From JBKECF01 sp047974375 (lineage in GTDB: Bacteria; Bacillota; Clostridia; Lachnospirales; CAMZNU01): 64,000 nucleotides of DNA. Of this stretch, positions 1 through 7,652 are shown piece after piece. The position numbers and the translations under genes are program-made. The notes under the pieces were generated by a model, which saw nothing but the letters and a program-made list of their open reading frames with translations, did no database searches and had not been told where the DNA came from. The stretch is from positions 1 to 64,000 of the forward strand of contig JBKECF010000079.1 in NCBI GenBank assembly GCA_047974375.1, read 5' to 3'. How positions within the stretch are numbered: position 1 is the first letter of the stretch; the number at the start of each line of letters is the position of its first letter.

Positions 1-963
1 AGCTTTGTCAATAACTTCAGCTTCAGCTTCTAAACTAAAAGAATATTTTAGCATCATACTAGCAGATAATATAGTAGCAATTGGATTAGCTAAATCTTTG
101 CCAGCAATATCTGGCGCAGAACCGTGAATAGGCTCGTACATTCCTAGTTTGCTTTTACCAATACTAGCTGATGGCAACATACCTATAGAACCTGTTATTT
201 GGCTTGCCTCGTCTGAAAGTATATCTCCAAACATATTAGTAGTAAGAAGTACGTCGAAATGATTTGGGTCACGTATAAGCTGCATTGTTGCATTATCCAC
301 ATACATATGGTCTAATTCAACTTCTGGATAATCTTTTGCTACTTCTAAAACTACTTCTCTCCATAATCTAGAAGATTCTAGAACATTTGCCTTATCTACA
401 TTGGTAACTTTTTTATTTCTTTGCATTGCTATATCAAAGGCATTTACGGCTATACGTCTTACTTCTTCAACGCTGTATTGCTCTGTATCATAAGCAGCTA
501 GCCCCATGTCTGTTTCTTTTCTTCCTTTGTCACCAAAGTACATACCACCAGTAAGCTCACGTAAAACCATGATGTCTATGCCATTTTCCACTATGTCTGG
601 GCGTAATGGGCACGCATCTTTAAGTGGTTTATGTAATACAGCTGGACGTAGATTTGTATAAAGGCCTAAAGCTCCACGTAAACCAAGAAGTGCACGCTCT
701 GGTCTTTTATCTCCTGGTAAAGTATCCCATTGCCAACCACCTACGGCACCTAATAAAACGCTGTCGCTTTTTTTGCAAATATCAATTGTTTCTTGTGGTA
801 GCGGTTCACCACATTTGTCTATAGCTATACCACCAGCTAAAACTTCTGTATAATTAAAAGTATGATTAAATTTGTCACCTATTTTATTTAGAATTTTTAC
901 TGTTTCGTCTATTACTTCCGGACCTATTCCATCACCTTTTATTAATGCTATATTAAATTCCAT
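1..963 (-). CDS. leuB: 3-isopropylmalate dehydrogenase (3' end cut by window)
   Basis: Catalyses the NAD-dependent oxidative decarboxylation of 3-isopropylmalate in leucine synthesis; the same enzyme can act on methylmalate in the citramalate route to isoleucine. I translated it directly: it starts MEFNIALIKGDGIGPEV, which is the family nucleotide-binding N-terminus, and continues through LLGAVGG and MFGDILSDEASQITGS to the window edge. About 321 of an expected 355-360 residues are present, so only the C-terminus is missing. The ATG is preceded by AGGAGG at a good distance. It is the last visible gene of the branched-chain operon and starts 9 bases after leuD stops. Identification is firm. 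Confidence 0.95.
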   Translation of the reverse strand, partial: MEFNIALIKGDGIGPEVIDETVKILNKIGDKFNHTFNYTEVLAGGIAIDKCGEPLPQETIDICKKSDSVLLGAVGGWQWDTLPGDKRPERALLGLRGALGLYTNLRPAVLHKPLKDACPLRPDIVENGIDIMVLRELTGGMYFGDKGRKETDMGLAAYDTEQYSVEEVRRIAVNAFDIAMQRNKKVTNVDKANVLESSRLWREVVLEVAKDYPEVELDHMYVDNATMQLIRDPNHFDVLLTTNMFGDILSDEASQITGSIGMLPSASIGKSKLGMYEPIHGSAPDIAGKDLANPIATILSASMMLKYSFSLEAEAEVIDKA

Positions 964-971
964 AAGTCCTC

Positions 972-1469
972 CTAATTATTTGCTAATTTTTTCTTTGCCA
1001 TTTCTACTAGTCCGCCTGTTTCTACTATGTCTTGTATAAAAGCAGGAAATGGTTCGGCTTTGTATGTTTCGTTTTTTGTTTCGTTAAATATTTCTCCAGT
1101 TTTAAAATTAACAGCAACTACATCATTTGCGTCAATTTTTTCTACTGCTTCATCACATTCCATTATAGGAAGTCCTGTATTTATTGCATTTCTATAAAAA
1201 ATACGTGCATATGTATTGGCAATTACACATGAAATACCTGAAGCCTTTATAGAAATAGGAGCGTGCTCTCTTGAAGAACCACATCCGAAATTTTTTTGTG
1301 CAACCATTATATCGCCGTTTTTTACTTTGCTAACAAAGTCTGTATCTATATCTTCCATACAATGTTTTGCTAATTCCTCTGGTCTTGCGTCATTTAAGTA
1401 TCTAGCTGGAATTATTACATCGGTATCTACATTGTCGCCGTATTTAAAAACTTTACCTTTTGCGTCCAT
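972..1469 (-). CDS. leuD: 3-isopropylmalate dehydratase small subunit
   Basis: This is the swivel-domain subunit of isopropylmalate isomerase, which pairs with LeuC to interconvert 2- and 3-isopropylmalate (and citramalate/methylmalate when CimA feeds the pathway). It has 165 residues, the usual length of the short clostridial/archaeal-type LeuD. The N-terminal YGDNVDTDVIIPARYL and the central NFGCGSSREHAP loop are the diagnostic motifs; the latter binds substrate. It lies 13 bases downstream of leuC and 9 bases upstream of leuB, so co-translation in one operon is likely. Cytoplasmic. Nothing unusual was seen. Confidence 0.96.
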   Translation of the reverse strand: MDAKGKVFKYGDNVDTDVIIPARYLNDARPEELAKHCMEDIDTDFVSKVKNGDIMVAQKNFGCGSSREHAPISIKASGISCVIANTYARIFYRNAINTGLPIMECDEAVEKIDANDVVAVNFKTGEIFNETKNETYKAEPFPAFIQDIVETGGLVEMAKKKLANN

Positions 1470-1482
1470 TTTGTGCTCCTTT

Positions 1483-2742
1483 CTATAAATCCTCTGGGCT
1501 TATTATTTTTCCTGCTATGGCAGAAGCTGCTGCTACTGCTGGGCTTGATAAATACACTTCAGACTTAACATGACCCATTCTACCTACAAAGTTTCTGTTA
1601 GTTGTAGATACAGCTCGCTCACCTTCGGCAAGTATACCCATATGACCACCCAAACATGGGCCACAAGTTGGTGTACTAAATACAGCACCTGCTTCTACAA
1701 ATGTTTCTATAATTCCTTCTTTTAAACATTCTAAATAAATTTTTTGTGTTCCTGGAAAGGCTATTACTCTTACATTTTTTGCTACTTTTCTACCTTTTAG
1801 AATTTCAGCTGCTATTTTAAAGTCTGAAAGTCTTCCATTTGTACATGAACCAATAACAACTTGGTCAATTTTAACTTCTCCAACTTTGTCTATTGTTCTT
1901 GTGTTATCTGGTAGATGAGGGAAAGATACTGTTGGACTTAAAGTACTTAAGTCTATTTCATAAACCTTATCATATTCTGCGTCTTCATCTGCCTGGAAAA
2001 CTTCGTAATCTTTTGATACATGATTTTTTACATATTCTAAAGTTATTTCATCTACTGGGAAAATACCATTTTTTCCACCGGCTTCTATTGCCATATTAGC
2101 AATTGTAAATCTGTCATCAATAGTAAGGTATTGTATGCCGTCGCCTGCGAATTCCATAGATTTATATAAAGCACCATCTACGCCTATTAAACCAATTATA
2201 TGAAGAATTATATCCTTTCCACTTATCCATTTTGCTGGTTTGTTTTTTAAAACAAACTTTAAGGCACTTGGTACTTTAAACCATGTTTTACCTAGTGCCA
2301 TACCACATGCCATATCTGTACTTCCAACACCTGTGGAAAATGCACCTAGTGCACCATAAGTACAAGTATGGGAGTCAGCGCCTATTATTACGTCCCCTGG
2401 TGCTGCTAATCCTTTTTCTGGTATTAAACAATGCTCAATTCCCATTGTACCTACATCAAAGAAGTTGCCTACACCTGTATTTTCTGCAAAACATCTACAC
2501 ATTTTAGAATGCTCTGCCGATTTTATATCTTTATTTGGTGTAAAATGATCTAATACAACGGCTACTTTTTCACCACTAAAAACCTCGTTTACGCCTATTT
2601 TTTCGAATTCTTTAATGGCGACTGGAGTTGTTACATCATTTCCAAGAACCAAGTCTAAGCTAGATTCTATTAGCTGTCCTTTTGAAACCCTTTCCAATCC
2701 AGCATGTTTTGCTAATATTTTTTGAGTCATTGTCATTCCCAT
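1483..2742 (-). CDS. leuC: 3-isopropylmalate dehydratase large subunit
   Basis: Aconitase-family large subunit that carries the [4Fe-4S] cluster. The cluster cysteines are visible in VIGSCTNGRL and in TPTCGPCLGGH. HTCTYGALGAF and the ADSH motif are also typical of this family. Its 419 residues match the short (HacA/archaeal-like) LeuC type that pairs with the short LeuD next door. The N-terminus reads MGMTMTQK, so several Met codons are possible; the first fits best because AAGGAG lies about 7 bases upstream. It sits between cimA and leuD. With CimA in the same operon, this isomerase probably serves both leucine and isoleucine synthesis (inference). Confidence 0.96.
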   Translation of the reverse strand: MGMTMTQKILAKHAGLERVSKGQLIESSLDLVLGNDVTTPVAIKEFEKIGVNEVFSGEKVAVVLDHFTPNKDIKSAEHSKMCRCFAENTGVGNFFDVGTMGIEHCLIPEKGLAAPGDVIIGADSHTCTYGALGAFSTGVGSTDMACGMALGKTWFKVPSALKFVLKNKPAKWISGKDIILHIIGLIGVDGALYKSMEFAGDGIQYLTIDDRFTIANMAIEAGGKNGIFPVDEITLEYVKNHVSKDYEVFQADEDAEYDKVYEIDLSTLSPTVSFPHLPDNTRTIDKVGEVKIDQVVIGSCTNGRLSDFKIAAEILKGRKVAKNVRVIAFPGTQKIYLECLKEGIIETFVEAGAVFSTPTCGPCLGGHMGILAEGERAVSTTNRNFVGRMGHVKSEVYLSSPAVAAASAIAGKIISPEDL

Positions 2743-2759
2743 TTTAATACTCCTTTCTT

Positions 2760-4343
2760 TTATAAAAAAGCTTTATAGTTTTCTTCAAAATCCTTTATTA
2801 TTTTATATTCTATAGAGTCTACAAGGGCAATCCAACTTGCCTCTATTATATCTGTAGACACTCCAACTGTATTCCATGTGCTATTATTGTCCGTTGATTC
2901 TATAAGTACTCTTACTTTGGAAGCAGTTGCCCTTTGGCCATTTAAAACTCTTACTTTGTAGTCCTTTAAATGTATGTCTTTAACATTTGGATAGAAATTT
3001 TCTAAAACTTTTCTTAAAGCCATATCTAATGCATTTACAGGGCCATTTCCCTCGCCTACTGAAATTTCAACTTGCTCACCCACTAAAATTTTTACAACAG
3101 CTGTTGTAGACATATTTTCCTTATAAGGCTGTTGGTGAATTATTTTTAAGTCTATTAATTCAAACAAAGGCTTATATTTGCCTAAAAGCTTCCTTATTAG
3201 TAGTTCGAAAGAAGATTCAGCACCTTCAAATTGGTATCCCATAAATTCTAATTCTTTTAATTTATTTATTATTTCTGTAGTTTCTTTAGAATCTCTATCT
3301 ACAGAGCTATCTATACTTTGTATTTTAGATAAAATTGTTGTTCTTCCTGCTACTTCAGAAGTAAGCACTCGGCGTTCATTTCCTACAAGAGTTGGGTCCA
3401 TGTGCTCGAAGGTATCTGGTGACTTTAAAACAGCATCTACATGCATTCCACCTTTATGAGAAAAAGCAGAATTGCCAATAAAAGGCATTTGGTCATTTAG
3501 ATTAATATTTGAAATTTCGCTTATTTTTATGGCTATAGATTTAAGGTCCTTTATGCTATTTCCTATTAAGTCATAACCCTGTTTTAATTGTAAGTTGGCA
3601 ATGATTGATGACAGGTTGGCATTACCACATCTTTCGCCAAAGCCAACTAAAGTACCTTGAATGTGCCTTGCTCCATATTTTACGGCGAATATGCTATTTG
3701 CTACTGCCATAGCACAATCGTTGTGGCAATGAACACCGATTTTTACCTTTACTTTAGAAGAAACTTCTTTAACAATTTCCCCCATTTCTTCGGGAAAAGT
3801 CCCACCGTTGGTATCGCACAGTACTATTGTTGTAGCTCCTGCTTTTTCTGCTGTTAATATAGTTTTTATAGCATAGTCTTTATTTGCTTTGTAGCCGTCA
3901 AAAAAATGCTCGGCATCAAATATTACTTCCTTACCTTTTTTTGTAAAAAAATTTAAAGTAGAGTAAATCATTTCTAAATTTTCTTCCAAAGTTGTATTTA
4001 AAACTTTTTTAACATGATACTCTATACTTTTGCCAAAAATAACTATTACGTCAGTATTGGCTAGAAGTAGGGCTTGAACATTGGTATCTTCTTCTACTTT
4101 TATATTTTTTCGCCTAGTACTACCAAAGGCTGCAAGTTTTGTGTGCTTTAATGTTTTGCTTTGAGCTAAGCGAAAAAACTCTAAGTCTTTGCTATTGGAA
4201 CCAGGGTTGCCTGCCTCCACATAGTCCACTTTTAGCTCATCTAGTAGCATTAGTATTTTAAGTTTATCGTCAACACTAAAGGAGATGCCCTCAGCTTGTG
4301 CACCGTCCCTTAATGTTGAGTCAAAGGTATACACTCTTTCCAT
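2760..4343 (-). CDS. cimA: (R)-citramalate synthase
   Basis: Condenses acetyl-CoA with pyruvate to citramalate, the threonine-independent entry to isoleucine. The N-terminus VYTFDSTLRDGAQAEGISFS and the HCHNDCAMAVANS metal-binding motif mark the DRE-TIM metallolyase superfamily. The spacing and the AEGISFSVDDK sequence match the long CimA subfamily (about 520-530 residues) rather than 2-isopropylmalate synthase. Residues from about 380 onward form a LeuA-type allosteric dimer domain (GNGPVNALDMALRK), where feedback by isoleucine or leucine would act. It lies between ilvC and leuC. LeuA itself is not in the window. A homocitrate-synthase-like role is unlikely from the sequence. Confidence 0.9.
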   Translation of the reverse strand: MERVYTFDSTLRDGAQAEGISFSVDDKLKILMLLDELKVDYVEAGNPGSNSKDLEFFRLAQSKTLKHTKLAAFGSTRRKNIKVEEDTNVQALLLANTDVIVIFGKSIEYHVKKVLNTTLEENLEMIYSTLNFFTKKGKEVIFDAEHFFDGYKANKDYAIKTILTAEKAGATTIVLCDTNGGTFPEEMGEIVKEVSSKVKVKIGVHCHNDCAMAVANSIFAVKYGARHIQGTLVGFGERCGNANLSSIIANLQLKQGYDLIGNSIKDLKSIAIKISEISNINLNDQMPFIGNSAFSHKGGMHVDAVLKSPDTFEHMDPTLVGNERRVLTSEVAGRTTILSKIQSIDSSVDRDSKETTEIINKLKELEFMGYQFEGAESSFELLIRKLLGKYKPLFELIDLKIIHQQPYKENMSTTAVVKILVGEQVEISVGEGNGPVNALDMALRKVLENFYPNVKDIHLKDYKVRVLNGQRATASKVRVLIESTDNNSTWNTVGVSTDIIEASWIALVDSIEYKIIKDFEENYKAFL

Positions 4344-4382
4344 AAGGCATCTCCTTTAAAATAAAAATTTATACATTAATAA

Positions 4383-5372
4383 TTACTTTACCCACAACAT
4401 TTTTTTTCTTAACTCAGCACCAACTTTTTCTATTTGATGTTCAGTTTCAATTCTACGTCTAGCAAGGAAACCAGGTCTACCTGCTTGGTTTTCTAAGATC
4501 CAGTTTCTAGCAAAAGTACCTTCTTGAATTTCCTTAAGAACTTTTTTCATTTCTTTTTTCGTGTCGTCTGTTATTATTCTTCTACCTATGGCATAGTCGC
4601 CGTATTCAGCTGTGTCGGATATAGAGTATCTCATGTATCCTAACCCGCCTTCTACTACTAAGTCGATAATTAATTTCATTTCATGTAAACACTCGAAATA
4701 AGCACTTTCTGGTTGGTATCCTGCCTCCACTAATGTTTCAAAGCCTGCCTTCATAAGTTCAGAAACTCCGCCACATAAAACAGCTTGTTCGCCAAATAGG
4801 TCTGTTTCTGTTTCTTCTTTAAAAGTAGTTTCTAATATACCTGCTCTAGCTCCGCCAATTCCAGCTGCATATGCAAGGGCTACATCTTTAGTGTTACCGC
4901 TTGGGTCTTGGTATACTGCTATTAAACATGGAACGCCTCTGCCCTCTTCGTATTGACTACGCACTGTATGGCCTGGTCCCTTTGGTGCTACCATAAATAC
5001 ATTTACGTCTGCTGGTGGCACTATTTGATTGTAGTGAATATTGAAGCCATGGGCAAATACTAGGGACTTGCCTGCTGTTAAATTAGGTGCTATTTCTGCA
5101 TCGTAAAGTTTCTTTTGGGATTCGTCATTTATTAATACCATTACTATGTCTGCTTCTTTAGTTACTTCGGCAACAGTTTTTACTGTTAAGCCTTTTTCTT
5201 CTGCTTTAGGCCAAGATTTTGAACCGTTGTACAAACCAACCATAACATCAACACCAGACTCTTTTAAATTTAGTGCATGGGCATGACCTTGGCTACCATA
5301 ACCTATTATACCTACTTTTTTACCTTTTAATAATTCTAATTTACAATCTTCTGCATAATATAATTTTGCCAT
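4383..5372 (-). CDS. ilvC: Ketol-acid reductoisomerase
   Basis: Converts acetolactate or acetohydroxybutyrate to the dihydroxy acids for valine, leucine and isoleucine. It has 329 residues, a class I (short) enzyme. IGYGSQGHAHALNLKESG is the Rossmann fingerprint, and VAPKGPGHTVR and DLFGEQAVLCGG carry substrate and Mg2+ ligands; the C-terminal domain shows ECLHEMKLIIDL. The loop after beta-2 reads GLYNGSKSW, where many NADPH enzymes have GLR(K/E)GSxSW, so the usual arginine is replaced by tyrosine; see findings. It follows ilvN by 18 bases and precedes cimA. Confidence 0.96.
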   Translation of the reverse strand: MAKLYYAEDCKLELLKGKKVGIIGYGSQGHAHALNLKESGVDVMVGLYNGSKSWPKAEEKGLTVKTVAEVTKEADIVMVLINDESQKKLYDAEIAPNLTAGKSLVFAHGFNIHYNQIVPPADVNVFMVAPKGPGHTVRSQYEEGRGVPCLIAVYQDPSGNTKDVALAYAAGIGGARAGILETTFKEETETDLFGEQAVLCGGVSELMKAGFETLVEAGYQPESAYFECLHEMKLIIDLVVEGGLGYMRYSISDTAEYGDYAIGRRIITDDTKKEMKKVLKEIQEGTFARNWILENQAGRPGFLARRRIETEHQIEKVGAELRKKMLWVK

Positions 5373-5390
5373 TTTTTTTCCTCCTAAAAT

Positions 5391-5888
5391 TTATTTCAAC
5401 GCAAGATCTTTACTGCCACGGCTTAAAGCCGTAACGCCTGTTCTTGTCATTTCCACTATACCATATTCCATAAGTAAATTTACTAATACATCTACTTTTT
5501 TACTGTCCCCTGTCATTTCTATAATAACGGACTCCTTAGCTACATCTACAATATTTGCACGGAATATATCTACCATGCCAACTATTTCTGTTCTATTTGC
5601 ATCTGTAGTTTTTACTTTAATTAGGGCTATTTCTCTGCAAACAGATTCTTCGTTGTCTAATTGGACAACTTCAATAACTTCTACAAGTTTTTCAACTTGT
5701 TTAATTATTTGGTCGATTAAATCGTCACTATCTATTACTGTAATAGTAATACGAGATACATTTGTATCCTCTGTGACTCCAACACTTAAGCTGTCTATAC
5801 TAAATCCTCGTCTACTAAAAAGCCCAGTAACACGACTTAATACACCAAATTGGTTTTCCACTAAAATTGATAATACCGATCTTTTCAT
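5391..5888 (-). CDS. ilvN: Acetolactate synthase small (regulatory) subunit
   Basis: Regulatory partner of acetohydroxyacid synthase, which binds valine through its ACT domain. The ACT domain is at residues 1-75 (SILVENQFGVLSRVTGLFSRRG, shown here only in part: QFGVLSRVTGLFSRRGF), and the ALS_ss_C domain fills the rest. I place the start at the second Met (MKRSVLSILV). AAGG then lies 9 bases upstream, whereas the earlier ATG three codons before overlaps that ribosome binding site. Total length is about 165 residues, as in the family. It is the first gene of the operon behind the T-box. The catalytic subunit ilvB, which usually sits just upstream, is absent here. Confidence 0.93.
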   Translation of the reverse strand: MKRSVLSILVENQFGVLSRVTGLFSRRGFSIDSLSVGVTEDTNVSRITITVIDSDDLIDQIIKQVEKLVEVIEVVQLDNEESVCREIALIKVKTTDANRTEIVGMVDIFRANIVDVAKESVIIEMTGDSKKVDVLVNLLMEYGIVEMTRTGVTALSRGSKDLALK

Positions 5889-5932
5889 ATCCCACATCCT
5901 TTACATATAAAAAATAACCTAGAGTAAACGAC

Positions 5933-5965
5933 AAAAAAGCCCCTTGCTAAATAAAAGCAAGGGGC
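5933..5965 (-). terminator. T-box-controlled intrinsic terminator
   Basis: On the minus strand a perfect 9-bp stem (GCCCCTTGC with GCAAGGGGC) and a 9-base loop are followed by six T. The 5' arm overlaps the end of the T-box antiterminator, as expected for mutually exclusive folding. Confidence 0.88.
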
Positions 5966-6210
5966 GAATTATCGCGTACCACCCTAATTCCCCATTTACT
6001 CACATAAATAGGCTCATTAAGTTTGTGTAAAACACTTACATATATAAAATATGTACTACTTAAGTTATAACGTTACAAACGGCTATTACTACTTTTAAAT
6101 ATTCACAATAGCTACATCGAGAGGGAGAAACAACAAAATCTTATGTCAGTTTACACCAGACACTGACTCTCTAGAATAAGTTAGATTGCTATTCATGGCT
6201 CTGTCTTAGT
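5933..6210 (-). promoter_or_regulatory. T-box leader of the branched-chain operon
   Basis: Reading the minus strand, the leader has a Stem I base (AATAGC pairing with GCTATT), the AGAGAG...CTCTC helix, a distal GTCTGGTGTAAACTGAC region and the T-box core AGGGTGGTACGCG followed by an intrinsic terminator. This is the tRNA-sensing antitermination layout. From the position just before the CTCTC arm I read the specifier as CTC (leucine), at 6125-6127; this assignment is tentative. Uncharged tRNA would favour read-through into ilvN. The core reads TGGTACGCG, one base short of the usual TGGNACCGCG. Confidence 0.85.
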
Positions 6211-6232
6211 ATTTTTATAAATCATTTTTGCA

Positions 6233-6261
6233 AGTTTAACACATAGAAATTGCAAAGTCAA
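6233..6261 (-). promoter_or_regulatory. Sigma-A promoter of the branched-chain operon
   Basis: On the minus strand TTGACT, a 17-base spacer and TAAACT lie just upstream of the T-box leader, placing the transcript start near 6226. A second, weaker TTGCAA hexamer lies closer to the leader. The stretch from 6262 to about 6510 holds no convincing gene; I see only AT-rich sequence there. Confidence 0.55.
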
Positions 6262-6513
6262 TAATTTTATTTTAAGTTTGTGAATTTTTGTGAAACACTT
6301 ATGATATCGTTTTGTTAAAACACCAAAGAAATGTCCAAAAGATGAAAAAATATTAAAATAAATCTCATAAAGGAAATAAAATATGTGAGGTATAAACCTT
6401 TTTACATCTACATTATATTTTAGCAAGTTGTAAATGAAAATGCCACAACACAGTATAATTTAGCGGTTGTGATACGGATTCTTTAAAAAAATAAAAAAAC
6501 TTGCAAAAAAAGC

Positions 6514-6540
6514 TAAAGTGTATTAGAATTAAGTCGATAT
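6514..6540 (+). promoter_or_regulatory. Sigma-D (sigma-28) flagellar promoter
   Basis: TAAA, a 15-base spacer and GTCGATAT match the consensus TAAA-N15-GCCGATAA (6 of 8 in the -10 element). It sits 76 bases upstream of the flagellin start, giving a leader of about 70 bases. Flagellin is the classic late sigma-D target. Confidence 0.8.
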
Positions 6541-6575
6541 AATAAATGAAAGCAAAAAACAAAGCAATACATAAT

Positions 6576-6608
6576 CTAGCAAAGGATGCTAGTATATTCC
6601 AAGGAGGA
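6576..6608 (+). promoter_or_regulatory. Probable CsrA binding sites in the flagellin leader
   Basis: A small hairpin (CTAGC, loop AAAGGAT, GCTAG) presents GGA in its loop. A second GGA motif is in the flagellin ribosome binding site AAGGAGGA at 6601-6608, about 17 bases on. Known pattern: in Bacillus subtilis, CsrA dimers bridge a loop site and the Shine-Dalgarno site of hag to block translation. The layout here is the same; binding is inferred. Confidence 0.65.
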
Positions 6609-6615
6609 GATTAAC

Positions 6616-7569
6616 ATGAGTAACATGGTAGTAAACACAAACGTATTAGCGTTAAATTCACACAGAAATTTAGGTTTAGTAGGTGCAAAGCAAGCTAAAT
6701 CATCACAAAAATTATCTTCAGGTTTAAGAATTAATTCTGCTGCAGACGATGCAGCTGGTTTAGCTATATCTGAAAAGATGCGTGCCCAAATCGGTGGCTT
6801 AAACCAAGCTTCTAGAAACACTCAAGATGCTCAATCTTTAGTGCAAACAGCTGAAGGTGGTATGGAGCAAGTAACTGAAATGGTTAAGCGTATGCGTGAC
6901 CTTAACGTACAAGCTGGTGCTGGTGTATATACTAAGGAAGACTTAGGTAATGTACAAGCAGAGATTGATAGTTTAACAAAAGAAATTGACTCTATGGTAG
7001 AAAGAGTTGAATTTAATGAGATGAAAGTACTAGATGGCGGTAGAACTACTCAAGGTATTACAAGTCAATTAGGTGCAAACTCAGGTCAAACTATTGATAT
7101 CAAATTAGAAGATATGTCTACTACAGGTTTAGGTATTAACTTTGGCAGTATGACTGATGTTACTACAATAACTGCAAGTAGAGCAGCTATTGCAAAGACA
7201 TCTGCTATAGCTTCTGCAGCATCAACACCAACTAAAGCAGCAGTAAAAGCTGAAGAATCAAAGGCTTCTGTATCTGCAATTACAGCCGTTACTGTTAGTG
7301 CAAACCTAGAGGCGTTAGATGGTGCTTTAAGTACAATTACAACAGCTAGGGCAAACCTTGGTGCTATTCAAAACAGACTTGATTACACTAAGAAGAGTCT
7401 AGATATTTCTAGTGAAAACTTATCAGCTTCTGAATCTCGTATAAGAGATACAGACATGGCTAAAGAAATGATGAACTTAACAAAATCTAACGTTCTTCAA
7501 CAAGCTGCTACTAGTATGCTTGCACAAGCAAACCAAGCTCCACAAAACGTTTTACAATTATTAGGTTAA
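6616..7569 (+). CDS. hag: Flagellin
   Basis: Filament subunit secreted through the flagellar export apparatus. The start is MSNMVVNTNVLALNSHRN, with AAGGAGGA 7 bases upstream; an in-frame ATG ten codons earlier has no such site. The D0/D1 N-terminal domain covers residues 1-140 (SSGLRINSAADDAAGLAISE), and the C-terminal D1/D0 domain runs from about 245 to the end (SRIRDTDMAKEM ... NVLQLLG). At 317 residues it is a short flagellin. The middle (about 185-240) is a low-complexity Ala/Ser/Thr/Lys stretch rather than a folded D2/D3 domain. It is followed by its own terminator and then by glycosylation genes, so the filament is probably decorated with a nonulosonic-type sugar. Confidence 0.97.
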   Translation: MSNMVVNTNVLALNSHRNLGLVGAKQAKSSQKLSSGLRINSAADDAAGLAISEKMRAQIGGLNQASRNTQDAQSLVQTAEGGMEQVTEMVKRMRDLNVQAGAGVYTKEDLGNVQAEIDSLTKEIDSMVERVEFNEMKVLDGGRTTQGITSQLGANSGQTIDIKLEDMSTTGLGINFGSMTDVTTITASRAAIAKTSAIASAASTPTKAAVKAEESKASVSAITAVTVSANLEALDGALSTITTARANLGAIQNRLDYTKKSLDISSENLSASESRIRDTDMAKEMMNLTKSNVLQQAATSMLAQANQAPQNVLQLLG

Positions 7570-7577
7570 TCATATGA

Positions 7578-7604
7578 AAAGACTACTTAGGTAGTCTTTT
7601 TTTT
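7578..7604 (+). terminator. Flagellin terminator
   Basis: AAGACTAC and GTAGTCTT form a short stem around TTAG, followed by a run of T. It separates strongly expressed flagellin from the downstream glycosylation genes. Confidence 0.85.
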
Positions 7605-7652
7605 CTCAAAGGAATGTAAGAAAAAAGGGATTTAAATAAGAAGGTGAGATTT

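Noticed and set aside
6193..6426. Open frame of 77 codons on the minus strand upstream of the T-box
   Set aside because: It overlaps the branched-chain promoter and the T-box start, has no ribosome binding site and a low-complexity aromatic composition; noncoding AT-rich DNA explains it.
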